The notes under the pieces are model-generated. The model was given only the letters and a program-made list of their open reading frames with translations. It was not told where the DNA came from and made no database searches. This document shows positions 1 through 19,992 of a DNA stretch of 64,000 nucleotides, piece after piece. Source of the DNA: Lithospermum erythrorhizon (taxonomy: Eukaryota > Streptophyta > Magnoliopsida > Boraginales > Boraginaceae); NCBI GenBank assembly GCA_019722365.1, contig JADFUC010001574.1, positions 124,001-188,000 on the forward strand, given 5' to 3'. Each line of letters opens with the position of its first letter. Within the stretch, counting starts at the first letter, position 1. The position numbers were made by a program, and so were the translations under genes.

Positions 1-415
1 TAACACTTTATCAATATGCACGCGCACCCAAATAGTGTTTTTTACTACTGAAATATGGTGACTTACGCGAGCATAATTTACGTAAGCTACTCCGCTACAA
101 ATGGGAGGCAAAATAGTCGTTCGCTAAAATGAAAATTACTGTTTTGGTGTGTGTATAGCCTGGTCAACTATGTGACGCTAGCAACCCCCTCCTGCAATTA
201 TAATCAGTTTTGAAAATCAAGGTCCACTAGTCCAAATTACACACTTCCGATAGATCTCCTTCTTCTCCCCACTCTCCAGCTCCAGCATTTTCCAGGTGAA
301 ATGGTTTCTCATCTCATTTCAATTTGATTAATTATTATTCAATTCATTCTTCTGTAAACAAGAACGAAAATCTGAATAAATTTATTACAATTTGAACAAT
401 GATCAGTTTAGTATT
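1..415 (+). promoter_or_regulatory. Upstream region and 5' UTR of the phosphomannomutase gene
   Basis: Non-coding stretch ahead of the phosphomannomutase start codon. The part after about 240 is pyrimidine-rich and then A/T-rich, as plant 5' UTRs often are. I see no convincing TATA box, and the transcription start cannot be placed from sequence alone. No other gene is visible in it. Confidence 0.35.
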
Positions 416-3390
416 ATGGCTGCAAGTATGCCTGGTGTGATTGCTCTTTTCGACGTTGATGGCACGCTTACATCTCCCAGAAAGGTACCCAATAATACTG
501 TTAGAGTATATACATTACTGTATATCATCCTCCGCTATTCCTCCTATCACCAATTGGTTTTGGGATGGAACCGCATGAATCTTATTAATTAATTTGTATT
601 ATATTAATTGAACATGTGGGACTTGTTATTTCACACCCTCCTGCACGTGTAACTTAGTCCACACAGACCCCGATCCACTTGGGCAATAACTGGGCGCCTG
701 ATCCACTCCGGACCATATCAACTGGGCAAGGTTACTGTGGGATGGGTGGATCTTGCTATGGCATTGAGTTACCGGTCTTTTTGGTATACTTTCAGATCAT
801 GAAAATGATAGTTTCTGGCAGAAAGCGCGGATCTAGTGATATAGTTTGATGTTTATTTGCCTTTGAGCGTAGATGGGCTACTGGTTGTTATATTAGTGGA
901 CAATGTTAGGATCTAACAGGGATTAGATCATCAGTAATTAAGAGATTAAGATCGGACAGAAACTCTAGGATCGCACAACATCATAAATAGATTGCAAGGG
1001 TCATAATTGATAATGGTTTTAAATTTTTATGACTGAAACTCTTATATCAGTCAATGTAGAATCGACAAAGCTTCTAGCGTATTCCATTTAGTGCGGGAAG
1101 AAAATACACAAGGGGATACTACCATAATCTCCATTGTCTCAACTAGATTTTGTGGATTATTATGGTCCACATTTTATGACATTATTTCATATGAGTTTTT
1201 CTGACTCCCAGGAAGCAACTACGAAGATGTTAGAGTTTATGCAGGAGCTGAGGAAGGTTAGTCTGTACTCTGTCGTTCTAGAATGAAACTCTAAAGGTCT
1301 TTAGTGCAGAATATATATACTGTCAAAGAGTATTGACTTCTGGTATTGACAGGTTGTTAAAGTTGGGATTGTTGGAGGTTCTGACCTTGTCAAAATAGCG
1401 GAGCAGCTTGGCAGGACAGGTTTTTTCTTTCAAATTATAAATTTTTTTCGTTAGGTTCTGTTAGATAATGAATTCCAGACATCTACGGGTAGCTGTAATT
1501 TCTTCTTTCCTCTTTTCTTTTCTAATCTTATACTTGAGACGTACATTACTTGTTTTGTTCGTATGTACTGTGGTTGATGTTATACCTACCTTTTGCCAAT
1601 CATAAGACAAAAATACCTGATTATCATGTTGTCTGGTTTTACGTTACATACTTCCTGTCTCTGTACTGATCCTCTATTTATTTTGAAAAATAATGTTGCA
1701 CCATTTTTTAGATTATTGAAGGAGTAATCTTATTTTTAGTTCTCTACAACTCTATTTAATGTTAAATAATGTAACATCCGTGCAGTTATAAATAATTATG
1801 ACTATGTTTTTGCTGAGAATGGGCTCGTTGCTTACAAGGATGGCAACCTTATTGGCACACAGGTATTATTGCTTGTTTTTAAGTAATCCCTTTTCTCATA
1901 GATCTTCCCTGTTTAACATTGAGAAATCATGAATTTTCTGTTCAAGTTCCTTTTTCTGTTTCATGTCAACTGACTCATAGTCTTTCATTTATTCCCCTAC
2001 TCAGAGTTTAAAGACCCATCTCGGAGAGGAAAAGCTTAAGGTACAAAGTTCCCGGAATTGATAAAGATAGCTCAATTCTTAATTTTAATTCATTATAATC
2101 ATATCATCAACTAAGTGTCCTTCATTTATGCCTAGCAAATGCTTTTCATCGACCAAGTATCTCTTCGTTTATGCCTAGTCAAATGCTTTTTTAAAGCATG
2201 AATTGATGTGTAAATCTTAACCTAGATATGAATAACGTTTTCCGGATTATTTTCTAGCCTGTAACTCTCTGAACATTGGTGCAGGAATTCATCAATTTCA
2301 CGCTCCGTTATATTGCTGACTTGGATATTCCAATAAAAAGGTAAGCCAAAAGCCAAGACCAAGTACCTCCATCATATATTTTTATAGGCTTCTAATTAGT
2401 TGCTTATTGATCCTTTTACTTCATGATTTTAGGGGAACGTTTATCGAGTTCCGCAATGGCATGATTAATGTGTCACCAATTGGAAGAAATTGTAGTCAAG
2501 AAGAACGAGATGAGTTTGAAAAGTATGACAAGGTACCAGCCTATGTTATACATGGAGAAAGAAAAGTTCATGATATAACTGATGCTCTTTTGGACCTTTA
2601 TTTTTGTAATCAAATACTTCAATAATATCTTGGTGAATAATATCAGATTCACAACATACGGCCAACAATGGTATCGATTCTCCGTGAAAAGTTTGCACAC
2701 CTCAACCTCACGTTTTCCATTGGTGGCCAAATCAGCTTTGATGTAAGATATTTTCCCTCCATGTTCAACCAAAAAAAAAATCAGATAAATAACTTATGAA
2801 CTTTTAATCAGTCCCGTTAATTTTAATAGGCTTTCCCTGAAGGGTGGGATAAGACCTTTTGTTTGAAATACCTTGATGAATTCCAAGAAATACATTTTTT
2901 TGGAGACAAGACTTACAAGGTAAACCTTTAGGAAGTTAAAATTGTATTTTCTGTATATCTCTATCGAAAAAGGTGGGGTTTTTAGCTTTACCAATCATGT
3001 AGACTGATTTCCTCTATGCACCTTAACATGAACAGGGAGGAAATGACCATGAGATATATGAATCTGAGAGAACTGTTGGCCATACAGGTTAGTTTTGAGA
3101 TGACTTGGCTTGGTTTTATGCGATTGGCTTCGGTTTGCTAGCCTAAGTAGAGATCAATGTTGCTTAACGGCAGATTAATTTGTGATTTTCTAGTTAAGAA
3201 TACATTCACTTTATCATATCACATATAGATAAGTACACTCCAAAAAGAAACTGCCAACTTGCTGAAAAATGAGATTTAAAGTGCACTCTTAATTCCATTA
3301 GTTGTCTAACAGTTTATACCATTTCCAGTGACTAGCCCTGAAGATACAGCAACGCAATGCACTAGCTTATTCCTGAGCAAGCAAGGTTGA
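416..3390 (+). CDS. PMM: Phosphomannomutase (PMM), 11 exons
   Basis: Interconverts mannose-6-phosphate and mannose-1-phosphate in the cytosol, feeding GDP-mannose for ascorbate, cell-wall and N-glycan synthesis. Exons: 416-484, 1212-1256, 1353-1419, 1786-1862, 2005-2040, 2285-2340, 2433-2532, 2647-2742, 2830-2919, 3036-3087, 3329-3390. All introns are GT/AG and phases join without a break to 249 residues, close to the usual plant length of about 246-250. The HAD-family nucleophile motif DVDGT lies at residues 13-17, so Asp13 is the phosphorylated residue and Asp15 the general acid. Also visible are NVSPIGR and the late HAD motif FFGDKTY. The start is the ATG at 416, giving [16 protein letters not shown] as in homologues; an upstream in-frame TTG at 392 is not used. 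The protein ends in LSKQG. No neighbour is functionally linked. Identity is very secure. Confidence 0.96.
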
Positions 3391-3652
3391 GTTACCCAAA
3401 TTCGTTGGCAACTAAATCAGATGTTTCATAGCCAGTTCCCCCCATTTATACTCTAATACTCATCTTACTGATTGGATTCACCATGTCTCCAAAGTCAGTT
3501 CATTAAAGTTACTAAAGAATTCATTATTGGAAAATGAACAAAAACTGTCCATCGATTTTGAATAACTAGTTGGTCATGACGTGCGTTGCATGTGGAAAAA
3601 TATGTAATTTATTGTCTTTATTGAATATGCATATTTTGTCTCATGGATATTG

Positions 3653-3780
3653 ATTTCTCTATACAACATGATATATGTTAAGAATCAATTCAATTAAAAT
3701 CATATTTCTCTATGCAACATGATACGAGTATATGTTAAGAATATAATCAATTCAATTAAAAGCATATTTCTTAATACAAA
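3653..3780. repeat. Short tandem repeat, about 2.3 copies of a 51-62 bp unit
   Basis: The block beginning atttctctatacaacatgat recurs at 3704 and starts again near 3766. Each unit contains a gttaagaat...caattcaattaaaa core. The second copy carries a few extra bases. It is a local duplication with no coding content. Confidence 0.7.
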
Positions 3781-4046
3781 CTTAAAGTTGAAAGAACAAA
3801 TTGTGGCTTAAAAAATAGTATGACTTTTTTAGAAATTACTATCATAGGAATTTGTTTAAAATATACCTTCTGAAACGGAACAGTCATATATATGTCTATA
3901 TTTATAATATAGGAATTTGTTTTTAATCAATGGAATACATAATAGAGAGGGTAATATGGGATTTTATATAAAAGAGAACAAACTTTTCTGAGACAATTCC
4001 CTATAGGTATATGGGAACTTCATGAAGTTGGAAGCATGTCAAAACC

Positions 4047-4156
4047 AACTTTCTCGATCATCAAGCAGTTTCATTATAAATGTCAACAGAACATAGGCAA
4101 TAACTTTCTCAATCATGAAGCAATTTCATTATAAATGTCCTCAACTGAACATAGCA
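4047..4156. repeat. Two-copy tandem repeat, 55-bp unit
   Basis: The stretch starting aactttctcgatcatcaagc at 4047 is repeated from 4102 with a handful of substitutions; both copies include tttcattataaatgtc and gaacatag. It lies just downstream of the LIM gene, in the probable 3' flank. Confidence 0.7.
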
Positions 4157-4450
4157 TGAAATGTAAATTTTAGAAGAAGATACTGAAAAAGGATATACAT
4201 ATGATGATATGAAGATAACAACAAAATTTCTTCTTTACATAACAATTTTGTACATTTTGTACTCTTGTCAAAATGTTAACAAAACAACAAAAATTTTACA
4301 ACAGACTGAAATCTTGTATAACATAAGTACATAGTCCGTATCTATTTGACATGAACTACGAAAAATCAAAAATAATTTTCAAGGAAAAAAAGGATTGGGG
4401 GAACTCAAATGAAGAAAATATGTGATTGGAAACTATGAATTTAAATGATT

Positions 4451-5693
<1,243 letters not shown>

Positions 5694-6616
5694 TTTCTTG
5701 TTCTTTCAATGAATAAAGGTTTGCCCAAAAATTGAAATCTCCTCAAGATTTAGAAAAAAAATGATCTAAAACGAAGAGATTTGTAGTGAAAGTAAACAAA
5801 AAAATGTCTGTTTTTGTATAACAAACTGATTAATATCAAATATCCTTCTTTTCTAGTAAGTCTAGGCTTTCATGCAAATGGATTATTTACAAGTGATTGG
5901 AGACCATAAAATTATGAGCTAAATAAGGAGGATCGATGAATTGAAAGTTAAATTGTGAAGGAAATATATCTTATGGTTTTTCAAATGGAGGGAAAAAAGG
6001 TTGACCTTTGGCTTTTTTTTTCCATCTCTATGTGGTATTTATTGCTGGTATTATTACTCTTGATTGGCTTTAAGATATTTTCGTTTTTTGTTTATTTATT
6101 AAATTTGGAGAAAGGTTGACCAATTGAATAGTGGTCAACTAGTACTAGGTTTATATTAAAAGGTACGGAGTATTTTCCATTCGATAGATTGCGTAGCACG
6201 ATTTACTTTGTTTATGCTGTTGTTGGAACTTTAAAAATTAGTTATAGTATATATATTTAATAAGATATGAGTTGATCGAATAGTCTAGTGCAAAAGTTGA
6301 TCGTTAGTAATCAGAAAGTCATGAGTTCGGAATTTACCTTATCATTAAACACCAAAACAAATATTCCATGAATCAATTAACCTTGAAATACTTGATATTA
6401 ATGTAACACATACTCTCTTCAATTCAATTTCATGGACGTTTTCCATGTCAATCTTTGATTTTTGATGAATTTTTATTTCATATTCCAAGCATTAAATTTG
6501 ATTATCATTGGATTTCTTTTTCAAAAATAATTTTTAATATTATTTTTAATATTTAAGAAACATTTCTTATTTTTGTCATTCCAAACTATATTTGAAAACA
6601 AAACTTTGAATCATAA
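5694..6616. other. Promoter side of the LIM gene and 3' flank of the NAD(P)H-hydrate dehydratase gene
   Basis: AT-rich spacer. The part next to 5693 should contain the LIM promoter; a weak TATA-like tatac on the minus strand sits near 5811-5820. I see no coding sequence. Confidence 0.5.
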
Positions 6617-9600
6617 TTACAACACAATTGTGATTACGAGAAGTCTCAGCTGACAGGGCATTCTCTTCCAAACATAGAAAGGAGGCCAGTAAAAGTATTT
6701 AGTTCCTATAAGATTTGACGACAGACAATGTAATAAGAAGAAGCAAATCTCTTCCAAGCTTCTTCCCAGGCATTCAATTATATCTCCTGTCAATGTTGAT
6801 CTTCTTTTACTATCAAATGCAAGCGATGCAGATTTCCGCAATAGGACAGATGCAGCAATGCATGCCAAGACTGTTGGGTTCATTTTCACCTCTCCTATGA
6901 CAGCACATTGTCGTGCCCAAGACAAGAAAACCGCGACACTGGAAACAAGTATTTAATACTCCGTATATTAATCAAACTAATTTTGGGGGGTTCAATGCAC
7001 CATCAGTCAATAATAGGAAGGACAAGGTCAAAGCAAAATAACAATTACTGCATAATGGGACATCATATGTTAACAATCTACCTTCCAGAGAGTATATCAC
7101 CCTGCCCGCCACAGCGTCGAGGAGAACCATATACACTAACTCCATGAACTGTAAGAAAGGCAAAGTTATGGCTACATAAATAACTACTCCATATAATTAA
7201 TTGAATGCGCTTTTAGACATGCAGATGAATGTGATACTTGCATACAATTGTTTGTCAATATTCCTAACAAAGCATCAACCCGATATATCTTGCTGACATT
7301 AGTTACGTATTTCGTTGAAAAACAAGAGAGGTAATCACATTTCACAAAATTATCTGCCTATTTTTTCTGTTTCTGCATCATTCAGTTGGTTTTTCTTTCC
7401 GCCTTCATTTCATATAACCACATAATTCATTTGAGGTTAGCCAAATGTATCAAGAACAAAAATGTAATGCCCCCATTTCAACTTATGTCACCTCATTTCG
7501 ATTTTATTTGTTTGACTAAAATCGTAAATTTCTTCAAAGATTCCTATTGCAACTTCTTCTTCTGCACATTCATTTTCCCAAACCCTGAGACGGGCAATAT
7601 TTTAGTTAAGAATTATTAGATGCCAGACTTTCATGTGTCCTTTATTCATGTTCAAGATGCCACATACTATCTTTGATTGGAAACAGCAAAAAGACTTCAT
7701 GAGATATAGTTTGCAAGAAAAAATTATGATACTTTCATATTAAACAAACAATAATTATAGTAGTAATGACAATAATCATTAATATTATTAATATTAATAT
7801 GTGAGAATACTATCATGTAACAATTTGGAATCTAGAAAATATAGTCGGTTAAAATTATGAGGCAGCTAGCTACAAATTTCCAGCATCCTTCATAACATTG
7901 ACCTCAACCTATGTTTACTCAAAATATTAGCAGTAGATCCTGAAAAAAACAGCATCTAAATGGAAGACTTCATAATCTAGTGGATACACAAACTTTCAAG
8001 GGGAGGATTGGAACAACTAGCAGAAACAAGTTGTATACTTCTATTCCTTGAACTTCCAAGTTACAGAAGATATAACTAGAAGGCAAAGCTGGAACCATCT
8101 TAAATTCTTACATAAAGTTGTTGTCAATTGTTCAGAATAATGGTGCATGGAAGATAGTAAAAAGTATAGTAAATTACCTGCATCATCTTTGATGATGCAA
8201 GCTTTTCCTTAACAGATGGTTGCACCAATCCTGATAAGGAAGGTTCATCAAAAACTACATTTGCTAAAACATAATTTCGAACTCACACAAAGTAACACAA
8301 ACTGAAGGATTCCATCTACAATAAATTATTTGCATGATGTGTTGTGTTTATAGGGTATGTTTCTGACAGCATAATCATGATATGATATGATGGAAATTTA
8401 ATCATCTTGTTTTTCCTCTTTAGCAATTTGCATTAAGCACAATCACGAGGAACTCATTCATGCATGAAACTTCTGCCAGTATTAACAAGGCAAATTAACT
8501 ATGATTTGAAATTATTAAGACTGACGAAAATAAATAGGTCAGTATAAACTATAAAGGGCCCAATCAGGTAGAATTAGTTCATTATTAACTATAATGATCT
8601 AAATGTGCACCCCCTCCTCCACCTTGACCAATCAAGTCTCAAATGTTCTGTTCTTAAAGAGGGCCAACTAAGAGCGAGGTATTGCCATATATGCGTCCCT
8701 TCATATTTTCTAGTATATCTCTTGAATTACTTACTAGAAGTGTCTAAGTAAATATAACAAAATGCTGCTAGTTGTTTCAAATGTAATAACTTTCCAGGTA
8801 AAGATACTTCAAACATCTACGAACCAATATCAAAAGGTAAAAATGTAATGATGAGCTGATATGCACGTAAAAAAAGCCAAAAAGAAGAAGTGAAAGAAAA
8901 AAAAATTATTCTTCATGATTACCGCTTAGCCAGAGTGAGTAACTGTCCAGCCCCATCTTGATCATTTACTTCAGAACTTAGAAGTTTTTGGACAAGCCGC
9001 TTATACTCATTCACGTTAGGGGTCAAAACAGCTAACGGATAACCAGAAACCAAATCAAGATCATTTGTTACAAGAAAGAGTCCATCCTGTGGTCAAACAA
9101 GCATCAATTCACCAACATATATGAATACCAGAGAAATTAGTTCAGGTCTCTGCATACCCCATCAATCACCATTGGCACATTGGCCTGCCTTGCACGCTTC
9201 ATAATGTCGCTCACACAATCCTTGAAATATAAAAGAAAGACCAGATACCATTTTTTATTCTTTTGATCCGGTAGACAGTTTAAATGAAGCAATTAATGAA
9301 TATTGTATAATTAAGTACGACAGAAATGCCTTTTTCAATCAAACAAGACTGTTAGGGTTTTTACCTGATTTAATTTTATACCTGCCCTATCAACAGGAGA
9401 TATATGTCTCACCAAACTTGTCATTTAAATAATAATCTATAAACAAATGACATACTTCATGATTAAATCCTCAGATAATAAACCAGAGTCGATTTTAGCA
9501 GCATGTTGAACAGAGTCATCTTTTTAGATGAACATAGTGTCCTGACAAAAACTAGCCACGAACCCACGAATGATCCCTCCTTGCCTAAAAGTTCAAAACT

Positions 9601-11016
9601 AGAAAAGTAGACGAACATAAACATGCCCCTAAAAAGCTCCCACCAAGCTGGGGGAGGGGGTCGTATATGAAGTATAGGTACCATTCATGTTTTACTTGTA
9701 CGGGCCTTGATATAAACAAACTTTCTTATACATTCAGATATACAAATATCCTACACTTGAAAAAAGATTGAGGCAAACATATTACAACTACATGAAACAT
9801 GAGGATATAAACGAACAAGTACCGAGAGAAAACGGGATTTTCGTGCAAGTAGCTCTTGAGACTCATGTATACTAAAGAGATAATCAACACCAAAAAGTTA
9901 ATTATCAAGGACTTGGTTCAATAGGCATACCAACAAAAAGGGGTCCCTCCCGAGGCCTGGACCAATAACGATACAGTCAAATCTTTCCATCCACTTATCA
10001 ATTTCTGCAATGATTTTTGCTGAGACTGATTTTTTCTCTTCATCCCTTAAAGTACAAAAGAAATACTGGATAAACCTCACATTGGAAGGTCGAAAAAGAG
10101 AATATTTTTTAAGGGTTTCAAATATTAGTTTAATAAAATCTGGAAGGGCAGCGATTTTAGCATGACCATATTTTGTAAAATAGCTAATTAACCCAATATT
10201 TGGTACTTGGCAGAAGCAAAATATGGGTAAACCAGTCACATCGTAATTTCCTTTAGTGTATTAGTACTCAGTTGTTTCAAACTTACCTGATGCTGTAGGA
10301 CTCCTCCAAAATCGGATGAACAATTAGTTCAGGACTATAGCTTTTTATAACGGGACCAGCGTCTTTTGTGCAGAAGACATGTGACAAATCTGCACCCTGA
10401 CAAAAACGAAAGAAGCGTTTAGCAGATCTTTTATATCCAAGTATTGAATACTATCGGAAAGCAATAAACTATTGTATCGGAATAAAGAAGGTCGAAAGCA
10501 ATTACTGACGATTCTCAAAGCTGAAATCGCAGAAAAGTATGGGGCCCCTGTGTATTCTCGGCATCCACCTATAACAGCAATCTTCCCTGACAGACAATTT
10601 GTCAATGCGATTAAATGACAGAATTGAAGTGGATTCAAACAAAATCTATCTCTATCCTCGAATAACGTTGTGTCAACAACGTGATTACGTTTCCAGTTGA
10701 ATTCGAAGTAAGTTATTGAGCAAGAGCGATGGCGTATATAGACTTGTAAATAAGTAACATAATTACATGAATCTATTCATTTAATTAATATAGTATAGTT
10801 TAATATACACTTACCAGCTTGGCCTTTATGCCTCGATAGGTGGAGTGATGGAGTAATCGATCTCAAAACGCTGATGGCATCAGCCTCCAACGCTGTGCCT
10901 CCGCTCATAACAGACCACATTTTAATACTATTGCAGCTTTTATTTCTATAAGCTCCCAAGCACTTCAACAAGAATTGTTGTCTCCTAATAAGCGCAGCAC
11001 CAGGGCTAGAAATCAT
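6617..11016 (-). CDS. NAXD: ATP-dependent (S)-NAD(P)H-hydrate dehydratase (NAXD), 9 exons, one with an in-frame stop
   Basis: Repairs hydrated NADH/NADPH by ATP-dependent dehydration; it belongs to the ribokinase-like superfamily and is usually organellar and cytosolic. Exons in transcript order: 11016-10815, 10586-10510, 10396-10287, 10045-9931, 9220-9158, 9086-8923, 8230-8178, 7148-7082, 6938-6617. Diagnostic blocks in order: [94 protein letters not shown] (the GxGD catalytic region) and [12 protein letters not shown]. The N-terminus ([18 protein letters not shown]) looks like a transit peptide. All phases agree. However, exon 7 reads a TAA at 8209-8211 and is about three codons shorter than relatives at the expected GGVTILQKGK block. 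The last exon also runs about 40 residues past the usual end after SLEEIC. It may be a functional gene with sequence error, or a recent pseudogene. Confidence 0.88.
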
Positions 11017-11671
11017 ATAACGAAACTAGTTAATTGTGTAACAATGAAGTGTATAACGAATTCGAAAGGCGACTTTACAAAATGAATTTATTATGCCTCC
11101 TATAGCTGCTGCTTCAGAAAAAACCTACTTTAGTATAGACATGATAATTTTAATTAAAATAGAACTTGTGTGTCAATTAAGAGTTAATTGCGTTTTGGTC
11201 TTAGATAGTTCAGAAGTTGATATTTAGTCCTAGAAAATGTTACCTCTATGAGTGTGATTTGGTACTCAATTTCACCGAAATGATCATTTCATAGCTTGTG
11301 TATGACACCGGGACTAAATCACACACATATAGCCAATTTTAGGAATTAAACTATCGATGGCCAAAATACAATTTAATAACACTTTCTGGAACCAAATTGG
11401 CAATAAACTCTGTCGATTAACCGCTACATTGCTAATTTTAATATTATAAATTCGACAATCTTTTTGGGAAGCGTAATACTAAACAAATGAATAAAAGAGC
11501 AAGTGTTGGAAAACTACGATAGTTAAGAGATTAAGGTAGAAACCAAATTGAGTATACACAAAGCGGTGTTTATTAACTCATTAACCACTTAAAATTAATT
11601 AATTCATTACTTAATTTATTAAGTTTGTTTGTTAATGAATTATTTTAAGTACTTACAAAATCCTTAACAAA

Positions 11672-11862
11672 ATTTTAATAATAATAATAATAATAAAAGA
11701 AACTATAATAATAATAATAACAAAAAATAATAATAATAATAATAGTAAATATAATCATAATAGCCAACAATGAAATCTAAAAGTAATAATAATAATAACA
11801 ATTATAATAATAATAAAATTAAAAACAATAATACATATATAATAATAATAATAATAATAACA
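11672..11862. repeat. AAT/ATA-type microsatellite, interrupted
   Basis: Several runs of taa/aat triplets separated by short unique stretches, with the clearest runs near 11677-11695 and 11840-11860. It is simple-sequence DNA with no coding potential. Confidence 0.85.
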
Positions 11863-11912
11863 TATTTTAGTAATCTATATTTATTATATTCATATTAATA
11901 ATATTTATTACT

Positions 11913-12125
11913 ACCTCCGTCCAAAAGATTGTTCGTTTTAATTTTTGTTAAATCTCTTAAACTTTTCGCCGTATATTTATTTGTGTTGTATAATATCTTA
12001 TAAAAAATATATTAATGGAAAGAGTTTGAAATGTAATTTTCATTGATATAATTTTCATCAAGTATTATACAATACAAACAAAAATATACATCAGTCAGAT
12101 TTGGAAGAGATGAACGAAACAAAGA
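11913..12125. mobile_element. Possible MITE remnant with an internal hairpin
   Basis: Starts with ctacctccgtccaaaaga, resembling the Stowaway-type ctccctccgtccc terminus. It contains an imperfect inverted pair, gttgtataatatctt near 11985 and aagtattatacaatac near 12060. Related AT-rich hairpin sequence recurs near 43960-44045 and 60550-60585. The right terminus is not a clean inverted repeat, so boundaries are approximate. Confidence 0.4.
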
Positions 12126-13177
12126 ATAAACGTCTTTTGTGGGGCTGGAAAATAATGCGTGTTATCTATTATAGTATTATTTATTTAATATATGATGCAT
12201 ATATACTTCTCACTGAAATAGAACAATACAAGCTGATTTAAATATTTTTCTTTGAATTTATTCCTTCAATATAAATATTTTTTCATTATTCGGTTAAAAT
12301 ATTAGTTTCGGTTTGATTTAACAAACGGGCCAAAGTGTAAGACAAAATAAGGTGGAGAAAAAAGAAGTGAAAAAATGAGAATAAATACTTAATTTGATGT
12401 ACGAATTGACAAAACAGGCCAATTGATAGGAAATTACCTGCCCACAATTGTAATTAAGCAAACGATTGAAGAAGGAGAGTTTAGTAATCATCAAACCCAC
12501 TTCATATTTGATGGAATTAGTAGCAGTTGGGAGGTTTTTCTTCTACAAGAGTTGCCCAATTTAGTCGATATTTTGGGGGGATTTGTATGGGATGTGCTTT
12601 TTTTCTCTAATTTATTTTTAAAAAATTTAATATAAACACAAATTATAAATAACATGATTTACAAATATAATTTAATGCTTAGAAATTTGTATTTTGTATG
12701 TATGATACAAATGTATTCGATATGAATATAAATATAATCCCCGAATATGTTTATGGATTTTTATGATAAGCTTTCGACCCAAGATGATAGTAAACCTCGA
12801 CCAACTAACTAATCAATCGGTCAATATTTACGTAAGATAGCACGAGTTAGCACCATATTGGTGATAGTTTTGGTTTTATAACACCAAAACTATTGCTAAT
12901 GTTTTGAATGACGATCTCAACTTCTAATTACTTTAGATTAGTCCTAAACTAATTTAATCTTTCAAATTTTATTAAAGGAAAATTTTAAACATTGGGATTA
13001 TCTCTATATGCATTTATTACGGGTGAATGGGTAAGCCGGGGTTAATATCTCATTTATCTCGTTTGGGAAATGAATTTACAGATTAAATCTAAGTTATTTT
13101 AAATTCAACTTAAAATCATTAGCACTCAAAATGGGGATAATGTATTCGCATAATTGATGTTAATATTATCAAGTGAC

Positions 13178-13380
13178 AACTCAATGCATTCTTCTTAATT
13201 CCATTTTCCAAGGTTAATTGTAAAACAATTTTTTTTTTCTTTTTTGATTCACCTCAATCCAAACAGCACCACTAATATCAACTCAATGCATTCATCTTAA
13301 TTCCATTTTCCAAGGTTAATTGTAAAACAATTTTTTTTTTTTTTTATTCACCTCAATCCAAATATACCACTAATATCAAC
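13178..13380. repeat. Tandem duplication, two copies of a 102-bp unit
   Basis: The unit beginning aactcaatgcattcttctta at 13178 is repeated from 13280 with few changes. Each copy contains ccaaggttaattgtaaaac, a T-run and cacctcaatccaaa. The T-run differs in length and interruption between copies. The high similarity suggests a fairly recent duplication. No coding potential. Confidence 0.85.
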
Positions 13381-14214
13381 TTGATATAAATGTAGATCGA
13401 GAATACAACAAAGAATTAGAATTTTAAACAAATTTTTAATAAAGAAAGATATGGGCTTTATCTGATTAATACATGCACTTAAAATATTAATAATAAAATT
13501 TAAGAAAGACCTAATCCCAACCTTCACCTCGCAAACTAGTGAATATGTGAATATCTTCAATATATGGATTAAACTTTTTGTTTATCAATGTTTCATTAAT
13601 GATTATAAAAGCAAATTATGTCATTTAATAATATTTTTCTTCTTATTATTTTAGTACATTTTAAGTAATAGGTAATATGTATCATTTTCTCAAAAAAAAA
13701 TCATTAATATCAATTATATAAACTTATTTTTATCTTTTAAGTAATATGTACTCATTTCTTCAACGAATTTTGATACAATAGAATAAGTTTTGGAGTATTT
13801 TTTGTAAGGTGTATAATCTTTTTATTTTCAACTTATTTTATTATTAACAAGATAATTTTAATTCAAACCATGTGTATCAATTAAGAAAAAATTAATTATT
13901 TTTGACACTCAAAATCAAACAAAAACACTTTTTGGGATGGGGGTAGTACACTTTCAAAATTCTCATCGAATTGGTGATCGAAGAATTTTCTAGAGAATCT
14001 ATTTTCTAACACAAAGTTCTTACAAAATCGTTGCCAGTTTTTAAGAAAACGTATGCACAAAAACCATGAAGTTGCAAACTCATATATTGTCAATAATAGG
14101 CATAATAATTCTCCTTTCATCAAAAGGTTGTACATTATAAAACTCTGGAAATTTGTTAAACTTTCAACCCAATATATTTCTACCATGTACTTTCCACTCA
14201 TGCAAGTCAGTATG

Positions 14215-19904
<5,690 letters not shown>

Positions 19905-19974
19905 TTTTCTTCTACTTTTTCACCTCTTAACTCAACTAAATCAAATCAATTAAATAATAAACATACAGAGATTA

Positions 19975-19992
19975 TTACATATATATAAGCAA
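19975..19992 (-). promoter_or_regulatory. Candidate TATA box of the BONZAI gene
   Basis: On the minus strand the sequence reads cttatatatatg about 80 bases before the start codon at 19904. That leaves room for a transcription start about 30 bases downstream and a short 5' UTR. This is positional inference only. Confidence 0.35.

Larger units (their letters stand above)
3391..4450. other. Intergenic region between PMM and the LIM gene, with two short tandem repeats
   Basis: The two genes converge here, so this holds both 3' flanks. I see no further coding sequence. It contains two short tandem duplications, listed separately, in very AT-rich DNA. Confidence 0.6.
11017..14214. other. Gene-free AT-rich spacer between the NAXD and BONZAI genes
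   Basis: No coding sequence recognised. Contains the promoter of the NAXD gene next to 11016, an AAT/ATT microsatellite, a hairpin-like MITE fragment and a 102-bp tandem duplication, all listed separately. Confidence 0.6.

Noticed and set aside
392..592. 66-codon frame starting at TTG 392
   Set aside because: The true start is the ATG at 416, and the frame reads past the donor at 485 into intron 1 of the phosphomannomutase gene.
6250..6360. tRNA- or SINE-like sequence
   Set aside because: Words such as agtcatgagttcgg recall a B box, but there is no matching A box, cloverleaf or tail.
9463..9908. Minus-strand frames of 60-73 codons
   Set aside because: They fall inside the NAXD intron between 9931 and 9220; hydrophobic AT-rich translations with no motif.
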